DNA of 64,000 nt, from NCBI RefSeq assembly GCF_015477775.1, contig NZ_JADLQO010000011.1, forward strand, positions 186,001 through 250,000, in the 5' to 3' direction. The translations under genes and the position numbers were made by a program. Of this stretch, positions 24,464 through 33,323 are shown in pieces (position 1 is the first letter of the stretch; every line of letters starts with the position of its first letter). This DNA is from Nocardia abscessus. Its GTDB lineage: Bacteria > Actinomycetota > Actinomycetes > Mycobacteriales > Mycobacteriaceae. The notes below the pieces were generated by a model that did no database searches, was not told the DNA's origin, and saw nothing but the letters and a program-made list of their open reading frames with translations.

Positions 24464-25615
24464 GTGCGACGAGAGTTGTTCGGCACCGACCACGAGGCAT
24501 TCCGGCAACTGGTCCGGGAATTCGTGGCGAAGCAGATCGAACCCAACTACTCCATGTGGGAGAAGGAGGGCAGAATGCCGCGCGAGATCTTCGCGGCGAT
24601 GGGCGAACTCGGGCTGCTCGGGTTCGCGCTGCCCGAGGAGCACGGGGGAGCGGGGATCGGTGACTATCGCTATAACGTGATCCTGCAAGAGGAAGCGGCT
24701 CGGGCGCTGGTCACGCTCGGCACCGTGCGCACCCAGCTCGATGTGATCCTGCCGTATTTCCTCGAGTACGCCGACGCCGCGCAACGGGACCGATGGTTCC
24801 CCGGGCTCGCGTCGGGGCAACTGCTCACCGCCATCGCGATGACCGAGCCGGGCACGGGTTCCGATCTGGCGGGCATGCGAACCAGCGCGGTGCGCGACGG
24901 CGAGGACTACGTTCTCAACGGCGCCAAGACATTCATCACCGGCGGCCTGCTCGCGGACCTGGTGATCGTGGTGGCGCGCACGTCCACCGATCCGGACAAT
25001 CGGCGCGCCGGACTCACCCTGCTGGTGGTGGAGGACGGGATGCCCGGCTTCACCCGCGGGCGCATGCTGGAGAAGATGGGCTGCAAGGTGCAGGACACCA
25101 TGGAACTGTCGTTCCAGGACGTCCGGGTGCCGGTGGCCAACCGGCTCGGCGACGAAGGCGCGGCGTTCGGCTACCTGGGGCGCAACCTGCCGCAGGAACG
25201 GCTGACCGTCGCGGTCGGCTCGGTCGCCCAAGCGCGTGCCGCGATCACCGCGACGGTCGAATACACCAAGCAGCGCAAGGCCTTCGGCACGCCGGTCGCG
25301 TCGTTCCAGAACACGAAGTTCGAACTGGCCGCGATGTCCGCGGAAGTCGAGGCAGCCCAGACCATGGTCGACCGGGCGGTGCTCGACCTGGTCGAGGGCA
25401 CGCTCTCCGGGGCGGACGCCGCCCGCGTCAAACTGTTCTGCACCGAGGTACAAGCCCGTGTGGTGGACCGCTGCCTGCAACTGTTCGGTGGCTACGGATA
25501 CATGATGGAGTACCCGATCGCCCGGTTGTACACCGATGCCCGCGTGGCCCGCATCTACGCGGGCACCAGTGAGGTCATGAAAATGATCGTCGCCCGGGAC
25601 CTGGGGCTGTCCTGA
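24464..25615 (+). CDS. acyl-CoA dehydrogenase
   Basis: 383 residues from GTG 24464 with GGAGG six bases upstream. Landmarks are IAMTEPGTGSDLAGM (about 123-137), the ITGGLLADLVIVVART segment and the C-terminal LFGGYGYMMEYPIARLY and RIYAGTSEVMKMIVAR. This places it with long-chain or isovaleryl-type enzymes, where the base is on helix G. It ends the run; the next 700 bases hold only remnants. The stop is followed by a GC-rich stretch with no strong terminator. Confidence 0.88.
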   Translation: MRRELFGTDHEAFRQLVREFVAKQIEPNYSMWEKEGRMPREIFAAMGELGLLGFALPEEHGGAGIGDYRYNVILQEEAARALVTLGTVRTQLDVILPYFLEYADAAQRDRWFPGLASGQLLTAIAMTEPGTGSDLAGMRTSAVRDGEDYVLNGAKTFITGGLLADLVIVVARTSTDPDNRRAGLTLLVVEDGMPGFTRGRMLEKMGCKVQDTMELSFQDVRVPVANRLGDEGAAFGYLGRNLPQERLTVAVGSVAQARAAITATVEYTKQRKAFGTPVASFQNTKFELAAMSAEVEAAQTMVDRAVLDLVEGTLSGADAARVKLFCTEVQARVVDRCLQLFGGYGYMMEYPIARLYTDARVARIYAGTSEVMKMIVARDLGLS

Positions 25616-25850
25616 CTACCGCTGCGCGGAGCGGGCCGATCGCCCGATCGACGTCATCGTGAGGGGTGAGCCCGCCGCGGACACCCTCGGGGGCATATGT
25701 TTCGCCCGTAGACCCGGCGGCTATCCCCGGTGAGGCACGCCGACGACAGGTAGCCCTCGGCTCGACGTTCTCCTCGCCGACCTCGGGACAGCGTGTCGAT
25801 CTCGTCCGATTTCGAAGTTTCGCGAATTTCGACGGAACGGAGTATGTGTC

Positions 25851-25865
25851 ATAGCTGATAGCTAT
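25851..25865. promoter_or_regulatory. palindrome upstream of the esterase remnant
   Basis: ATAGCTGATAGCTAT, perfect 6-base arms with a 3-base centre, in an AT-rich patch 70 bases before the esterase start. Possibly an old operator. The gap 25616-25933 is otherwise without a gene. Confidence 0.35.
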
Positions 25866-25933
25866 TATTGGCATCGCCTGTCGCCTGCCATCGGGGCCGG
25901 ACGACGACGATCCTCGAAAGCGCGAGGTGGCAC

Positions 25934-26230
25934 GTGTCCGACGAGACATGGGAAGTACCGACCCGTTGCGGACGGGCCGCTGGTGCGGTCCGCGACAGGG
26001 GCGGCGCCTTTCTCGGGGTGCCTTACGCGGCGCCGCCGACCGGCCAGAGATGCTTCGGCTTGCCGGTAGCACCGGCGCCGTGGGCCGGCGTGCGACGCGC
26101 GGACGAGTTCGGCCCGACGCCCCCACGAGCCGCCGGAGGGCTCCGCGATCGGATGCCGGCCGGCGATCCCGGTCCGATCGGCGGGGATCGGCACCGCTTC
26201 CACGAACTGGCTCATGGTCGAGGTCCGGGC
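25934..26230 (+). pseudogene. 5' remnant of a type B carboxylesterase
   Basis: From GTG 25934 the frame reads TRCGRAAGAVRDRGGAFLGV, PYAAPPTGQRCFGLP, APWAGVRRADEFGPTPPRA: the unmistakable N-terminus of type B carboxylesterases (FLGVPYAAPPxGxxRF). These enzymes have about 480-520 residues with a serine nucleophile near 190-200. Here homology ends after about 95 residues, before the cysteine-rich and catalytic parts; the frame then runs on without meaning into the next gene. A deletion has removed the rest. It is preceded by a weak ribosome site. Confidence 0.65.
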
Positions 26231-26322
26231 GCCGCGGCAACCAGGTCCGCCGCGCCCGGTCATTGCCGAAGTAGCCGTCCGGCGGCAGGCCGCCGAGTCG
26301 ATTCGAACGGTATCGTGATGGT

Positions 26323-26856
26323 GTGTCGGACCGGGGGCTGGAATTCAAGCCGGATGCGGATGACCCGAAACGGGTGAAGCTGAACAAAGGGTTGCCGAAA
26401 GGTGTTTCGCGAGCGGAAATCACCTATCGCGTCGAGGGTGGCCTCAGAGGTACCCGGGTGGTGCGTTGTTCCGCGGCGGAGTTCGCGCAACTCCGAACGG
26501 CCGTCGACGATGTGTACGAAGGCTCGTGGAGCGAACCGCGGCGACTCTCGCTGTCGGAGGCCCGGCATTACATCGATCAGGTGAAGCGTCGGATAACGCT
26601 GCAGGAAAACGAGATCCGTCGCAGGCAGGAGTCCGTCGACCTGACGTGTCCGTGGTGCGAACGGCGACGCACCTACCTCGGTGTTGTCGGCTTCATCACC
26701 GGACATGCCGGTTTCATGTCCGATCACCCGAGTGAGCTCGGCCAGGAGATATTCGAGCAGCACGCCTACCGGTGCGATCAGTGCGGTTCCATGTTGTTCT
26801 TCGCCGACGGTTTCCTGCCCCACCCGCTGCCGGGCCGACCGGCCGCGGCGGGCTGA
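26323..26856 (+). CDS. zinc-ribbon-like hypothetical protein
   Basis: 177 residues from GTG 26323. The N-terminal half is charged (MSDRGLEFKPDADDPKRVKL) and the middle contains a helical Arg/Glu-rich stretch. Two CxxC pairs, CPWC near residue 108 and CDQC near 150, are about 40 residues apart and should bind one zinc ion. No enzyme motif was seen; such ribbons occur in nucleic-acid or protein-binding accessory proteins. I do not recognise the family. It stands alone, with a stem-loop just downstream. Confidence 0.65.
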   Translation: MSDRGLEFKPDADDPKRVKLNKGLPKGVSRAEITYRVEGGLRGTRVVRCSAAEFAQLRTAVDDVYEGSWSEPRRLSLSEARHYIDQVKRRITLQENEIRRRQESVDLTCPWCERRRTYLGVVGFITGHAGFMSDHPSELGQEIFEQHAYRCDQCGSMLFFADGFLPHPLPGRPAAAG

Positions 26857-26885
26857 GTTCCGGCCGTCCCTGCGCTACGCGGTAT

Positions 26886-26904
26886 TTCACCCATAAGGGG
26901 TGAA
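26886..26904. terminator. stem-loop after the zinc-ribbon gene
   Basis: TTCACCC (26886-26892) pairs with GGGTGAA (26898-26904) around a 5-base loop, 30 bases after the stop. No T-tract. The following 26905-27061 contains AT-richer DNA likely to hold the promoter of the next gene. Confidence 0.45.
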
Positions 26905-27061
26905 TCGAGTAATGCCCGGATATGGGCAGACTGTGTGGTGAGAACATTCTCCGCGACCTGGTCGGCTGTTTCCTCGTGCAGAAATGCAAGCGCGTCGACG
27001 TTGCCGAACCGGGTTCGCGTTCGATTTCTGGCATGTCCGACGCGGATCGAAGGAGAGTCGA

Positions 27062-27415
27062 ATGATCGAGACCACCCGAATGGCGCTCAAGAAGAAGACC
27101 ATCACCGTGTCGTCGACGGCCACGGAGCCCGCAACGCGGAGTTCGCCCGGCTGGTACAAGCTGCACAACGATTCGGGGGGACACGTCTCGGTCTACCGGC
27201 AGGAATGGGACAAGCCCAAAGAGCTGTTCGTGCTGGCCCCCGGCGCTACCAGTGCCGAGTACGAGGCCGGGCACGAAATCTACATCCTGTTCTCCGAGTC
27301 CGGTGAGTGGTCGCCGATCACGTGGACCGGTTCGGACCTCTCGTTCACCATCACCTATCAGGTCAGCGGGTACACCACCTCGAACCAGGTGAACAACGTC
27401 AGTTCCTTCGGATAG
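27062..27415 (+). CDS. small beta-rich hypothetical protein
   Basis: 117 residues from ATG 27062, chosen because AAGGAGAG lies eight bases upstream; the frame is open to 26984. The sequence is rich in Thr, Ser, Val and aromatic residues (SPGWYKLHNDSGGHVSVYRQ, HEIYILFSESGEWSP, LSFTITYQVSGYTT), suggesting a compact beta-sandwich, and has no cysteine. There is no signal peptide. It resembles small sandwich proteins of unknown function that bind surfaces or calcium, but I cannot name a family. It stands 58 bases before the DUF6882-like gene. Confidence 0.6.
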   Translation: MIETTRMALKKKTITVSSTATEPATRSSPGWYKLHNDSGGHVSVYRQEWDKPKELFVLAPGATSAEYEAGHEIYILFSESGEWSPITWTGSDLSFTITYQVSGYTTSNQVNNVSSFG

Positions 27416-27473
27416 ACGGCACGACATCCGGTCGGAGGCGCAACCACCGGCCCGCGTTGACTACGCTGACTCG

Positions 27474-28229
27474 GTGTCCAAATCCGTGCCACTGACGAGA
27501 CTTCTCGATGACGCGGGCTTGCTGTCGCTCGAGCACCGGCTGCACCTCGAAGAAGTGCTGGGCGCACACGTGTGGGAAGCCGACCTGGAAGGACGCAGGC
27601 TCGAATTCCTCGGCGACGAGCGCTCCATCGTGTGCACCGACGTCCACCTGCTCGGAACGGCCGACGCGGAGTCGTGGCTGTGGGGATGGGCCAATCCCTG
27701 GGGCTACCCGCGGTCGCTGCTGCGCTCCGCGCAGACGGTGCGCGAGTTCGGCTTTCGGTACGGCGTCGCCGAATTGTGTTCGGCGGAACTGCCCGTAGCG
27801 CTCGGCGGTGCGGCGCCGGAGCCCTATCAGGTGGCCGGGCTGATGGCGGACGCGGCGAAGATCGTCTGTGGCCGCTGGAGCTCCTACTGTGGGGTCATCG
27901 ATGGCGCCTGCGTCGCGTTTCTCGTCGACCATCCGGCGTTCGAGCTGCCCGCGCCGACCGCCTCCGGACTCGCTCGCGTGCTGGCCTATGGTTTCGGGGC
28001 ACTGCCGCTGACGGATCACCGGCGTGCCGTGCACAGCTACCTGACCCGGCGCGGCCTGGTCACCGAATTCCTCGACGACTACCGGTGGTTGGAATTCAGC
28101 GGCCACGGTATCGCGGGCGATGTCGAGTTCGACGCGTCCGGCGAGGTCGCGAACCTCGACATCCGCATCGTCATGGATCGGATCGAGTCACCCTTCGAGC
28201 CGAAGACGCAACCGGCCGACTCGCACTGA
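27474..28229 (+). CDS. DUF6882-like hypothetical protein
   Basis: 251 residues from GTG 27474. A repeated core of WLWGWANPWGYPRS, a conserved ELCSAELP segment and AGLMADAAKIVCGRWSSYCG fit from memory the DUF6882 family of cytosolic actinobacterial proteins. There is no signal peptide and no membrane span. The function of the family is unknown. A Trp/Gly-rich centre suggests an aromatic binding pocket, but that is speculation. It converges on the lipase-like gene, with only 37 bases between stops. Confidence 0.6.
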   Translation: MSKSVPLTRLLDDAGLLSLEHRLHLEEVLGAHVWEADLEGRRLEFLGDERSIVCTDVHLLGTADAESWLWGWANPWGYPRSLLRSAQTVREFGFRYGVAELCSAELPVALGGAAPEPYQVAGLMADAAKIVCGRWSSYCGVIDGACVAFLVDHPAFELPAPTASGLARVLAYGFGALPLTDHRRAVHSYLTRRGLVTEFLDDYRWLEFSGHGIAGDVEFDASGEVANLDIRIVMDRIESPFEPKTQPADSH

Positions 28230-28266
28230 CCGCCGATCGTGCGGCGACCTGCCGCCACGGTGCCGG

Positions 28267-29466
28267 TCAGCTCGGCGGAAACTGTTGCTGGAACCAGCTG
28301 AGAATCTCCGGAAGGGCAACGCGGGCCGTCCCGCCGTGGTCCACATCGCCCACGTCGCGCAGCGTGGCGTTGCCGCCGGCGAGAGCTCGCAGGCAGTGCT
28401 CGGCGTTGGCGTAGGGGACGGCGCGGTCGCCGCGGGCGGCGTAGAGCTGGACGGGCACCCGTGGCGTCCAGTCGCAGGTTCCGTCGCTGTCGGCGATCGC
28501 CTTCGCGGCGGCGCCGGTCGGTTCGGCGGCCAACCCGAGGAACCGTGTGGTCAGCAATTGCCCGGGTGTGGGCGCCAGCGAGGTCACGATGGTGATCTCG
28601 TTGTGGAATCCGTCGAAGAGTTCTTCGACCTTGTCGGCGTAGGGCTGCTGGAAAGCTTCGGTCGGGTCGTCGTAGAGGTGATGGATCCGGTTCATCGAGG
28701 TGATCCAATACGAGAGGAAGAGGACCGCCGCGCCCGGCACGACCCGGCCGTCGAGTGCGGCCGGCGCCTGCACCTGCCGTAGGTCGTAGGGCCCGCTGAT
28801 CGGGGCCAGCGCGGCGACGCCGAAGCCCGGGATCGTTCCGGCCTGCAGCGCCTTGCCCAGCGCCATCGCGGCGTGGCCGCCCTGGGAGAAGCCGGTCACC
28901 AGTACGTTCGGGTCCAACTCCCGGCGTTGCCGTGCGGCGAGGGACTGCGCCGCGCGCAACAGGTCGGCCGACGCGCTGACCTCCGACGGTGCATGGGTGT
29001 AGGGGTGCAGTCCGGGGCCGGTCCCCAGGCCCAGATAGTCCGGCGCCGTCGCCGCGTAGCCGGCCGCGGCGAACATCACCGCGCGCAGCCGGTCGGGGAG
29101 GTTGCGGTTGTCGACCGACGGCGCGTCGCTTTTCAGCGTCATGGTCCCGTGCTCGTAACTGACCACGCGCAGACGCCCGGACTCGGTGCGCGGCAGTACG
29201 ACCAGCCCGCTCGCGGTGGTCGGTTCGCCCTGCGGGGTGATCGTGCGGTAGTCGACGCGAAACGCGTCGACACCGTTGCGGACGGGCGTTCGGATTCCGC
29301 CGTCGGTCAGCAGCGCGGCGGTCTGTTCGGGCGGCAGGCTCAGCAGGGATGTCGTCGATACGATCTCGCCCCGGGCGGGCCGCGGTTCGGGCTCGGTGTC
29401 CCCGCACCCGACAGCGGCACAGAACAGGACGACGACCGCAACCAGACAGCGACTCGGACGGTACAT
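28267..29466 (-). CDS. secreted lipase-like alpha/beta-hydrolase lipoprotein
   Basis: 399 residues. Signal peptide with lipobox AAVGC (Cys about 21). The nucleophile elbow is GFSQGG with Ser near 198; Asp in AARGDRAVP and His in DVDHGG complete the triad. The sequence around DYLGLGTGPGLHPYTHAPSE marks it as a secretory-lipase (LIP) type hydrolase, a group that cleaves triacylglycerols or other esters outside the cell. It should be anchored to the membrane exterior. Its start faces the next gene across a 283-base AT-rich promoter region (29467-29749). Confidence 0.8.
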   Translation of the reverse strand: MYRPSRCLVAVVVLFCAAVGCGDTEPEPRPARGEIVSTTSLLSLPPEQTAALLTDGGIRTPVRNGVDAFRVDYRTITPQGEPTTASGLVVLPRTESGRLRVVSYEHGTMTLKSDAPSVDNRNLPDRLRAVMFAAAGYAATAPDYLGLGTGPGLHPYTHAPSEVSASADLLRAAQSLAARQRRELDPNVLVTGFSQGGHAAMALGKALQAGTIPGFGVAALAPISGPYDLRQVQAPAALDGRVVPGAAVLFLSYWITSMNRIHHLYDDPTEAFQQPYADKVEELFDGFHNEITIVTSLAPTPGQLLTTRFLGLAAEPTGAAAKAIADSDGTCDWTPRVPVQLYAARGDRAVPYANAEHCLRALAGGNATLRDVGDVDHGGTARVALPEILSWFQQQFPPS

Positions 29467-29749
29467 CGGTCGATCCTCTCGACGAACATCGGCTCGGCTC
29501 CATCATCGTGCCTGCGACGGCATGTGCCGACCAACGCCGGTCGGCCGGTTTGGGACGTATCCGCCGCGTTCGCGCGCGTATCCTCGGATATTTAAGTGAA
29601 TGATGGTTCCGGAGCATCCCTTCCATCTACCTGCGAATTACTGCTATATGTTATGAATCATTGACGCAGACTTTGCAGCAACCCCGACCCGGACCGGGCC
29701 GCCGCGCGATGACTGCTGATCGAGGGTCTCTACCCCGGAGGGAGTGGAC

Positions 29750-30334
29750 ATGGGCACGCTGTCGGCGAGCGCGGGAACGGAAATCTACTTTCGTGCGGCG
29801 GCCGCGACGCTGGTCGAGGCGGCGACGGTCCTGGCGGATTTCGGTTGCTCGCCGATCGACGCCTCCGGGATTCTCGCTCGGTTGCGTCGCGTCGAGCACG
29901 CGGTCGGCGTGGTGATCGCGAACTTGACCACTGCCCTGGAGTCGGGCGCGGTGGCCGCGGATGGTGCGAGGCTGTCCGAATTGGGCCGGGCGCTCGGTAG
30001 CGTGGTCGAACGCGCCCGGATGGCGGGCGCGCTCGCGGACACCTACGTCATCACGGCGGTGCCGGACGAGGTGCTCGAGGTCGTGGTGACGATAGGCCGC
30101 TGCGCGCACCTCACCGCCGCGGCACTGAGCGCATGCGATCAGCCGCTGCTCGGGTCTTATCGCGCCGAATTGCTGCGTCTCGCGGTGCATGCCGAGCGAA
30201 CGTTCACCCGGTGGTCGCTGACGCGGCCGCGGGCCGGTGCGGACCGGGCAGCGGAACTCGCCGCAGCGCTCGTCTCGGTCGTCCACGCGTTCCTGGCGGT
30301 CGGCTACGCGGCGGCGATCGTCATTCCGGCGTGA
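29750..30334 (+). CDS. Ala-rich hypothetical protein
   Basis: 194 residues from ATG 29750, selected because CGGAGGGAG ends six bases upstream (a GTG at 29744 overlaps the site). The protein is mostly helical and Ala/Val-rich: VEAATVLADFGCSPIDASGI, AVGVVIANLTTALESGAV, LVSVVHAFLAVGYAAAIV. The last 20 residues could be a membrane helix; otherwise it appears soluble. No homologue is recognised and no active-site pattern is visible. It is transcribed away from the lipase gene, sharing its promoter region. Confidence 0.55.
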   Translation: MGTLSASAGTEIYFRAAAATLVEAATVLADFGCSPIDASGILARLRRVEHAVGVVIANLTTALESGAVAADGARLSELGRALGSVVERARMAGALADTYVITAVPDEVLEVVVTIGRCAHLTAAALSACDQPLLGSYRAELLRLAVHAERTFTRWSLTRPRAGADRAAELAAALVSVVHAFLAVGYAAAIVIPA

Positions 30335-30525
30335 CTGTCCAGCGCGAACCGGGGCCTCGGCGGGCGACCCGTCCTGTGCTGCCACGTGCGCTGGAAGCTT
30401 CAGTATGTGTCCATGCATTCTTTCCAGCTTTGGGACGATACGACCAGGGCAAACTGACGTTTAGTTAGTGGTTGTTCATGTCCTGTGATAGAACTCACTC
30501 GGCGAAACGAAGGGGACTGTTCGAC

Positions 30526-32481
30526 ATGGAACCAACAGCCAAGCAACGCGCCGCGCTGAACCTGATCTGCGACACGTTCAACCCCGGCGACGGGTTGACG
30601 CTGCCGTCGGCGAGCGCGCTCGGCGCCGTCGACACCGTCTTCCAGATCCTGGGGCGAAACCCGCGCGAGGCCGAGAAGAAGCAATTGGCCACGCTGCTGA
30701 ACCTGTGGGATTCCCGGCTGACCGGCTTGCTGACCGGCAGCGGTCCGCGCCGCTTCTCCCGCTTGTCACAGCAGCAGCGGGAGCGAGCGCTGCTGCGGCT
30801 GGCCGATTCCCGCTTCGAGCCGGTGCGGGTGATCTTCCAAGCGCTCAAACAAGCGTCGCTGCTGTCCTACAACATCACTCCCGGCCCAGCGGGCGTCAAT
30901 CCGCTGTGGAAGGAGATCGGCTATCCGGCCCCGACCGGTCCGCTGCCGACGGCGCCCGCACCCGCGCTCACGCCGCTGCGGTGCACCGAGACCACCGAAC
31001 TGCGGTGTGATGTCGTGGTCGTCGGATCCGGTGCGGGTGGCGGTGTCGCGGCGGCGGTCCTCGCCGAAGCGGGTCTCGACGTCGTGGTGCTGGAACGCGG
31101 GAACTATTACGACGACCGCGATTTCGGTACCGGCGAACTCGGCGGACTGCAGCAGCTGTACGCGCCGGGCCCGCCCGCGTCCACCGAAGGTCAGATCACC
31201 CTCGTCGCGGGCACCTGCCTCGGTGGCGGGACGGTCGTGAACTGGAGCACCTCCTTGCCGACGCCGCAGGACGTGCGGGCGGAGTGGGCCGCGCTCGGCG
31301 CCGGTCAGTTCGCCGAGACCGAGTTCGACGAGGCGCTCGAAGTGGTGCAGCGGCGCCTCGGTGTCACCGATCGGCGTTCGGTGTTGTCCGCACGCGACGG
31401 CGTTCTGGAGCGCGGCGCCAAGGCGCTGGGCTGGGAAGTGGATACGTTGCCGCGCAACGTCACCGACGCCTGCGACGCCGGTGTGGAGTGCGGTCGATGC
31501 GGATATGGCTGCCGGCTCGGCGCCAAGCAGTCGGTGACCAAGACCTGGCTCGCCGATGCGGCCGACCGGGGCGCCCGCCTCGTCGTGGACGCCGACGTGC
31601 GGCGCATCCTCGTGCGCGGCGGCCGGGCTCAGGGAGTCTCGGCGGTCACCTCCGACGGCGTGGCGATCGAGGTGCACGCACGTGCGGTCGTGGTGTCGGC
31701 CGGCGCGATCCAGACCCCGGCGTTGCTGCGGCGTTCCGGGTTGCGCAACGACAACATCGGTCGCTATCTGCGCCTGCACCCGGCGGCCGCGGTGTTCGGC
31801 GTGTTCGAGGAGGAGATCAGGCCGTGGGAAGGCGGCTTGCAGACCCGGATCTGCCGCAGGCACAGCGATCTGGACGGCAACGGCTACGGCGTGATCTACG
31901 AAACCGGTCCGATCCATCCCGGTCTCGCCACCGGGTTCATGAGCTGGCGCGGCGCGGAGAGCCATCGGGCCACCATGCTCGATTTCGCGAAATCGAACGC
32001 GATCGGCATCATCACGCGCGACCGTGACCCGGGCAGCGTGTCCGTCGACCGCGGCGGTGAGCCGATCGTCGAGTACCGGTTGTCGGACTACGACGCCGCC
32101 CATCTGCACACCGGAATCGAGGGGGCGGCGAGCATTCTGGAGGCGGCCGGCGCGCACCGCATCTTTTCCGGGCACCAGGCCGGCGTCTCCTATGAACCGG
32201 GCCGGCGCGGCTCGCACGCCGAGTTCGCCGCCGCATGCCGGGCCGCCGGGTACGGCCCCGGGCGATGTTCCCTCGGCGCGCTGCACATCATGGGCTCGGC
32301 CCGGATGGGCGGCTCGCCGGAGGATTCGGCCACCAACCCCGACGGCGCCACTTGGGAAGTGGCGAACATCGTCGTCGCCGACGCGTCTTGCTTCCCAACG
32401 GCGTCGGGCGTCAACCCCATGGTGTCGATCGAGGCGATCGCCTACATGAACGCGAAAAGGCTTGCCGCGCAGCTGGTCTGA
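30526..32481 (+). CDS. GMC oxidoreductase, long-chain alcohol oxidase type
   Basis: 651 residues from ATG 30526 (frame open to 30472). About 155 N-terminal residues, Gluconate_2-dh3/FAO-like, precede the FAD domain, whose motif GSGAGGG is at 167-173 and ends in VVVLERG. A Cys-rich insert, CDAGVECGRCGYGCRLGAKQ, is typical of fatty-alcohol oxidase-like GMC proteins. The C-terminal signature LHIMGSARMGG holds the active-site His, and the protein ends with NPMVSIEAIAYM. Likely oxidises a long-chain or sterol-like alcohol at the expense of oxygen or a quinone. It converges on the conservon operon. Confidence 0.85.
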   Translation: MEPTAKQRAALNLICDTFNPGDGLTLPSASALGAVDTVFQILGRNPREAEKKQLATLLNLWDSRLTGLLTGSGPRRFSRLSQQQRERALLRLADSRFEPVRVIFQALKQASLLSYNITPGPAGVNPLWKEIGYPAPTGPLPTAPAPALTPLRCTETTELRCDVVVVGSGAGGGVAAAVLAEAGLDVVVLERGNYYDDRDFGTGELGGLQQLYAPGPPASTEGQITLVAGTCLGGGTVVNWSTSLPTPQDVRAEWAALGAGQFAETEFDEALEVVQRRLGVTDRRSVLSARDGVLERGAKALGWEVDTLPRNVTDACDAGVECGRCGYGCRLGAKQSVTKTWLADAADRGARLVVDADVRRILVRGGRAQGVSAVTSDGVAIEVHARAVVVSAGAIQTPALLRRSGLRNDNIGRYLRLHPAAAVFGVFEEEIRPWEGGLQTRICRRHSDLDGNGYGVIYETGPIHPGLATGFMSWRGAESHRATMLDFAKSNAIGIITRDRDPGSVSVDRGGEPIVEYRLSDYDAAHLHTGIEGAASILEAAGAHRIFSGHQAGVSYEPGRRGSHAEFAAACRAAGYGPGRCSLGALHIMGSARMGGSPEDSATNPDGATWEVANIVVADASCFPTASGVNPMVSIEAIAYMNAKRLAAQLV

Positions 32482-32503
32482 GCGTCGGTCGGAGCCGGTG
32501 CGG

Positions 32504-32878
32504 TCACAGCGCTCGAATGCCGTCGAGCACGGCGCGCAGGAGACCGAGGTCCGACTCCGACCCCATCGCGGGCTGGGGCGACCGGCAGATCAGTCGGCCG
32601 TCGTCGAGCAGGTCGCCGATGAGGACCTTCGTCATCGTCAGGGGCAGGTGCAGTCGCGCGGACACCTCGGCCACCGACTGCGGGGTGTGGCACAACTGCA
32701 CGATCGCGGCGTATTCCGGCTCGGTGCGCCGCAGCGCGGTACCGGGCGCGGCATCGACCACCTGGGTGGTCAGGTTCAGTTCCGGTCGCGCGGCACGACC
32801 CCGGCCGCGCGTGATGGCGTAGAGCCGGACCAGCGGTCCGGCGTCTTCTTCGTACCAGGGATCGTGCGGATAAGTCAT
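32504..32878 (-). CDS. cvnC: DUF742 protein (conservon CvnC)
   Basis: 124 residues. The body reads GPLVRLYAITRGRG, SVAEVSARLHLPLTMTKVLI, DGRLICRSP: a winged-helix-type DUF742 protein, third gene of actinobacterial conservons. It may bind DNA or the small GTPase. Its start overlaps the roadblock gene by four bases (ATGA). In other actinomycetes a CvnD GTPase follows; here the next gene is the convergent GMC oxidoreductase. Confidence 0.88.
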   Translation of the reverse strand: MTYPHDPWYEEDAGPLVRLYAITRGRGRAARPELNLTTQVVDAAPGTALRRTEPEYAAIVQLCHTPQSVAEVSARLHLPLTMTKVLIGDLLDDGRLICRSPQPAMGSESDLGLLRAVLDGIRAL

Positions 32879-33291
32879 GGCTGTGTCGAAGCGGGTGGGT
32901 GCGGGCGTGTGTCGACCGAAAGATGTGTTCCGACTCGCTGCACCGTCTGGTTCATCTCGTAGGCCACCATACCCATGTCCGCGGTTTCGGACGCCAGCAG
33001 CGCCAGGCACGCGTTGGCGCCCGCCGCGGTGACGAACAGCACCGCCCGGTCGAGTTCCACCACGGTCTGGCAGACGCCACCGGCGTCGAAATGGTGACCG
33101 ACGCTGCGCGACAGGCTGTGCAGGGCCGAAGCCATCGCACTGAACCGCTCGGCGTCGGCCTTGTCCAGCTGGTTCGAGTGCCCGAGCAGCAGTCCGTCCG
33201 AGGACAGCAGCACCGCGGACTGGGCTCCGACCAGTCCGGTGACCAGCTCGTCGAGCAGCCAACCGAAGCCGGTTCCCTGGGAAGTAGTCAT
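32875..33291 (-). CDS. cvnB: roadblock/LC7 protein (conservon CvnB)
   Basis: 138 residues. WLLDELVTGLVGAQSAVLLS, SDGLLLGHSNQ and GANACLALLASETADMG are the strand-helix pattern of MglB/roadblock proteins, which act as GTPase regulators. An in-frame extension to 33591 has no homology; the start here follows a good site. It should bind a CvnD-type GTPase that is not found in this operon, and the cytosolic part of the sensor protein. Confidence 0.88.
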   Translation of the reverse strand: MTTSQGTGFGWLLDELVTGLVGAQSAVLLSSDGLLLGHSNQLDKADAERFSAMASALHSLSRSVGHHFDAGGVCQTVVELDRAVLFVTAAGANACLALLASETADMGMVAYEMNQTVQRVGTHLSVDTRPHPPASTQP

Positions 33292-33323
33292 CGTCGCCTT
33301 CCGATGGTGGGGTGGATCGCGGA

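Noticed and set aside
22738..24546. A 602-codon minus-strand frame
   Set aside because: Antisense to the crotonase and thiolase, which carry complete family motifs.
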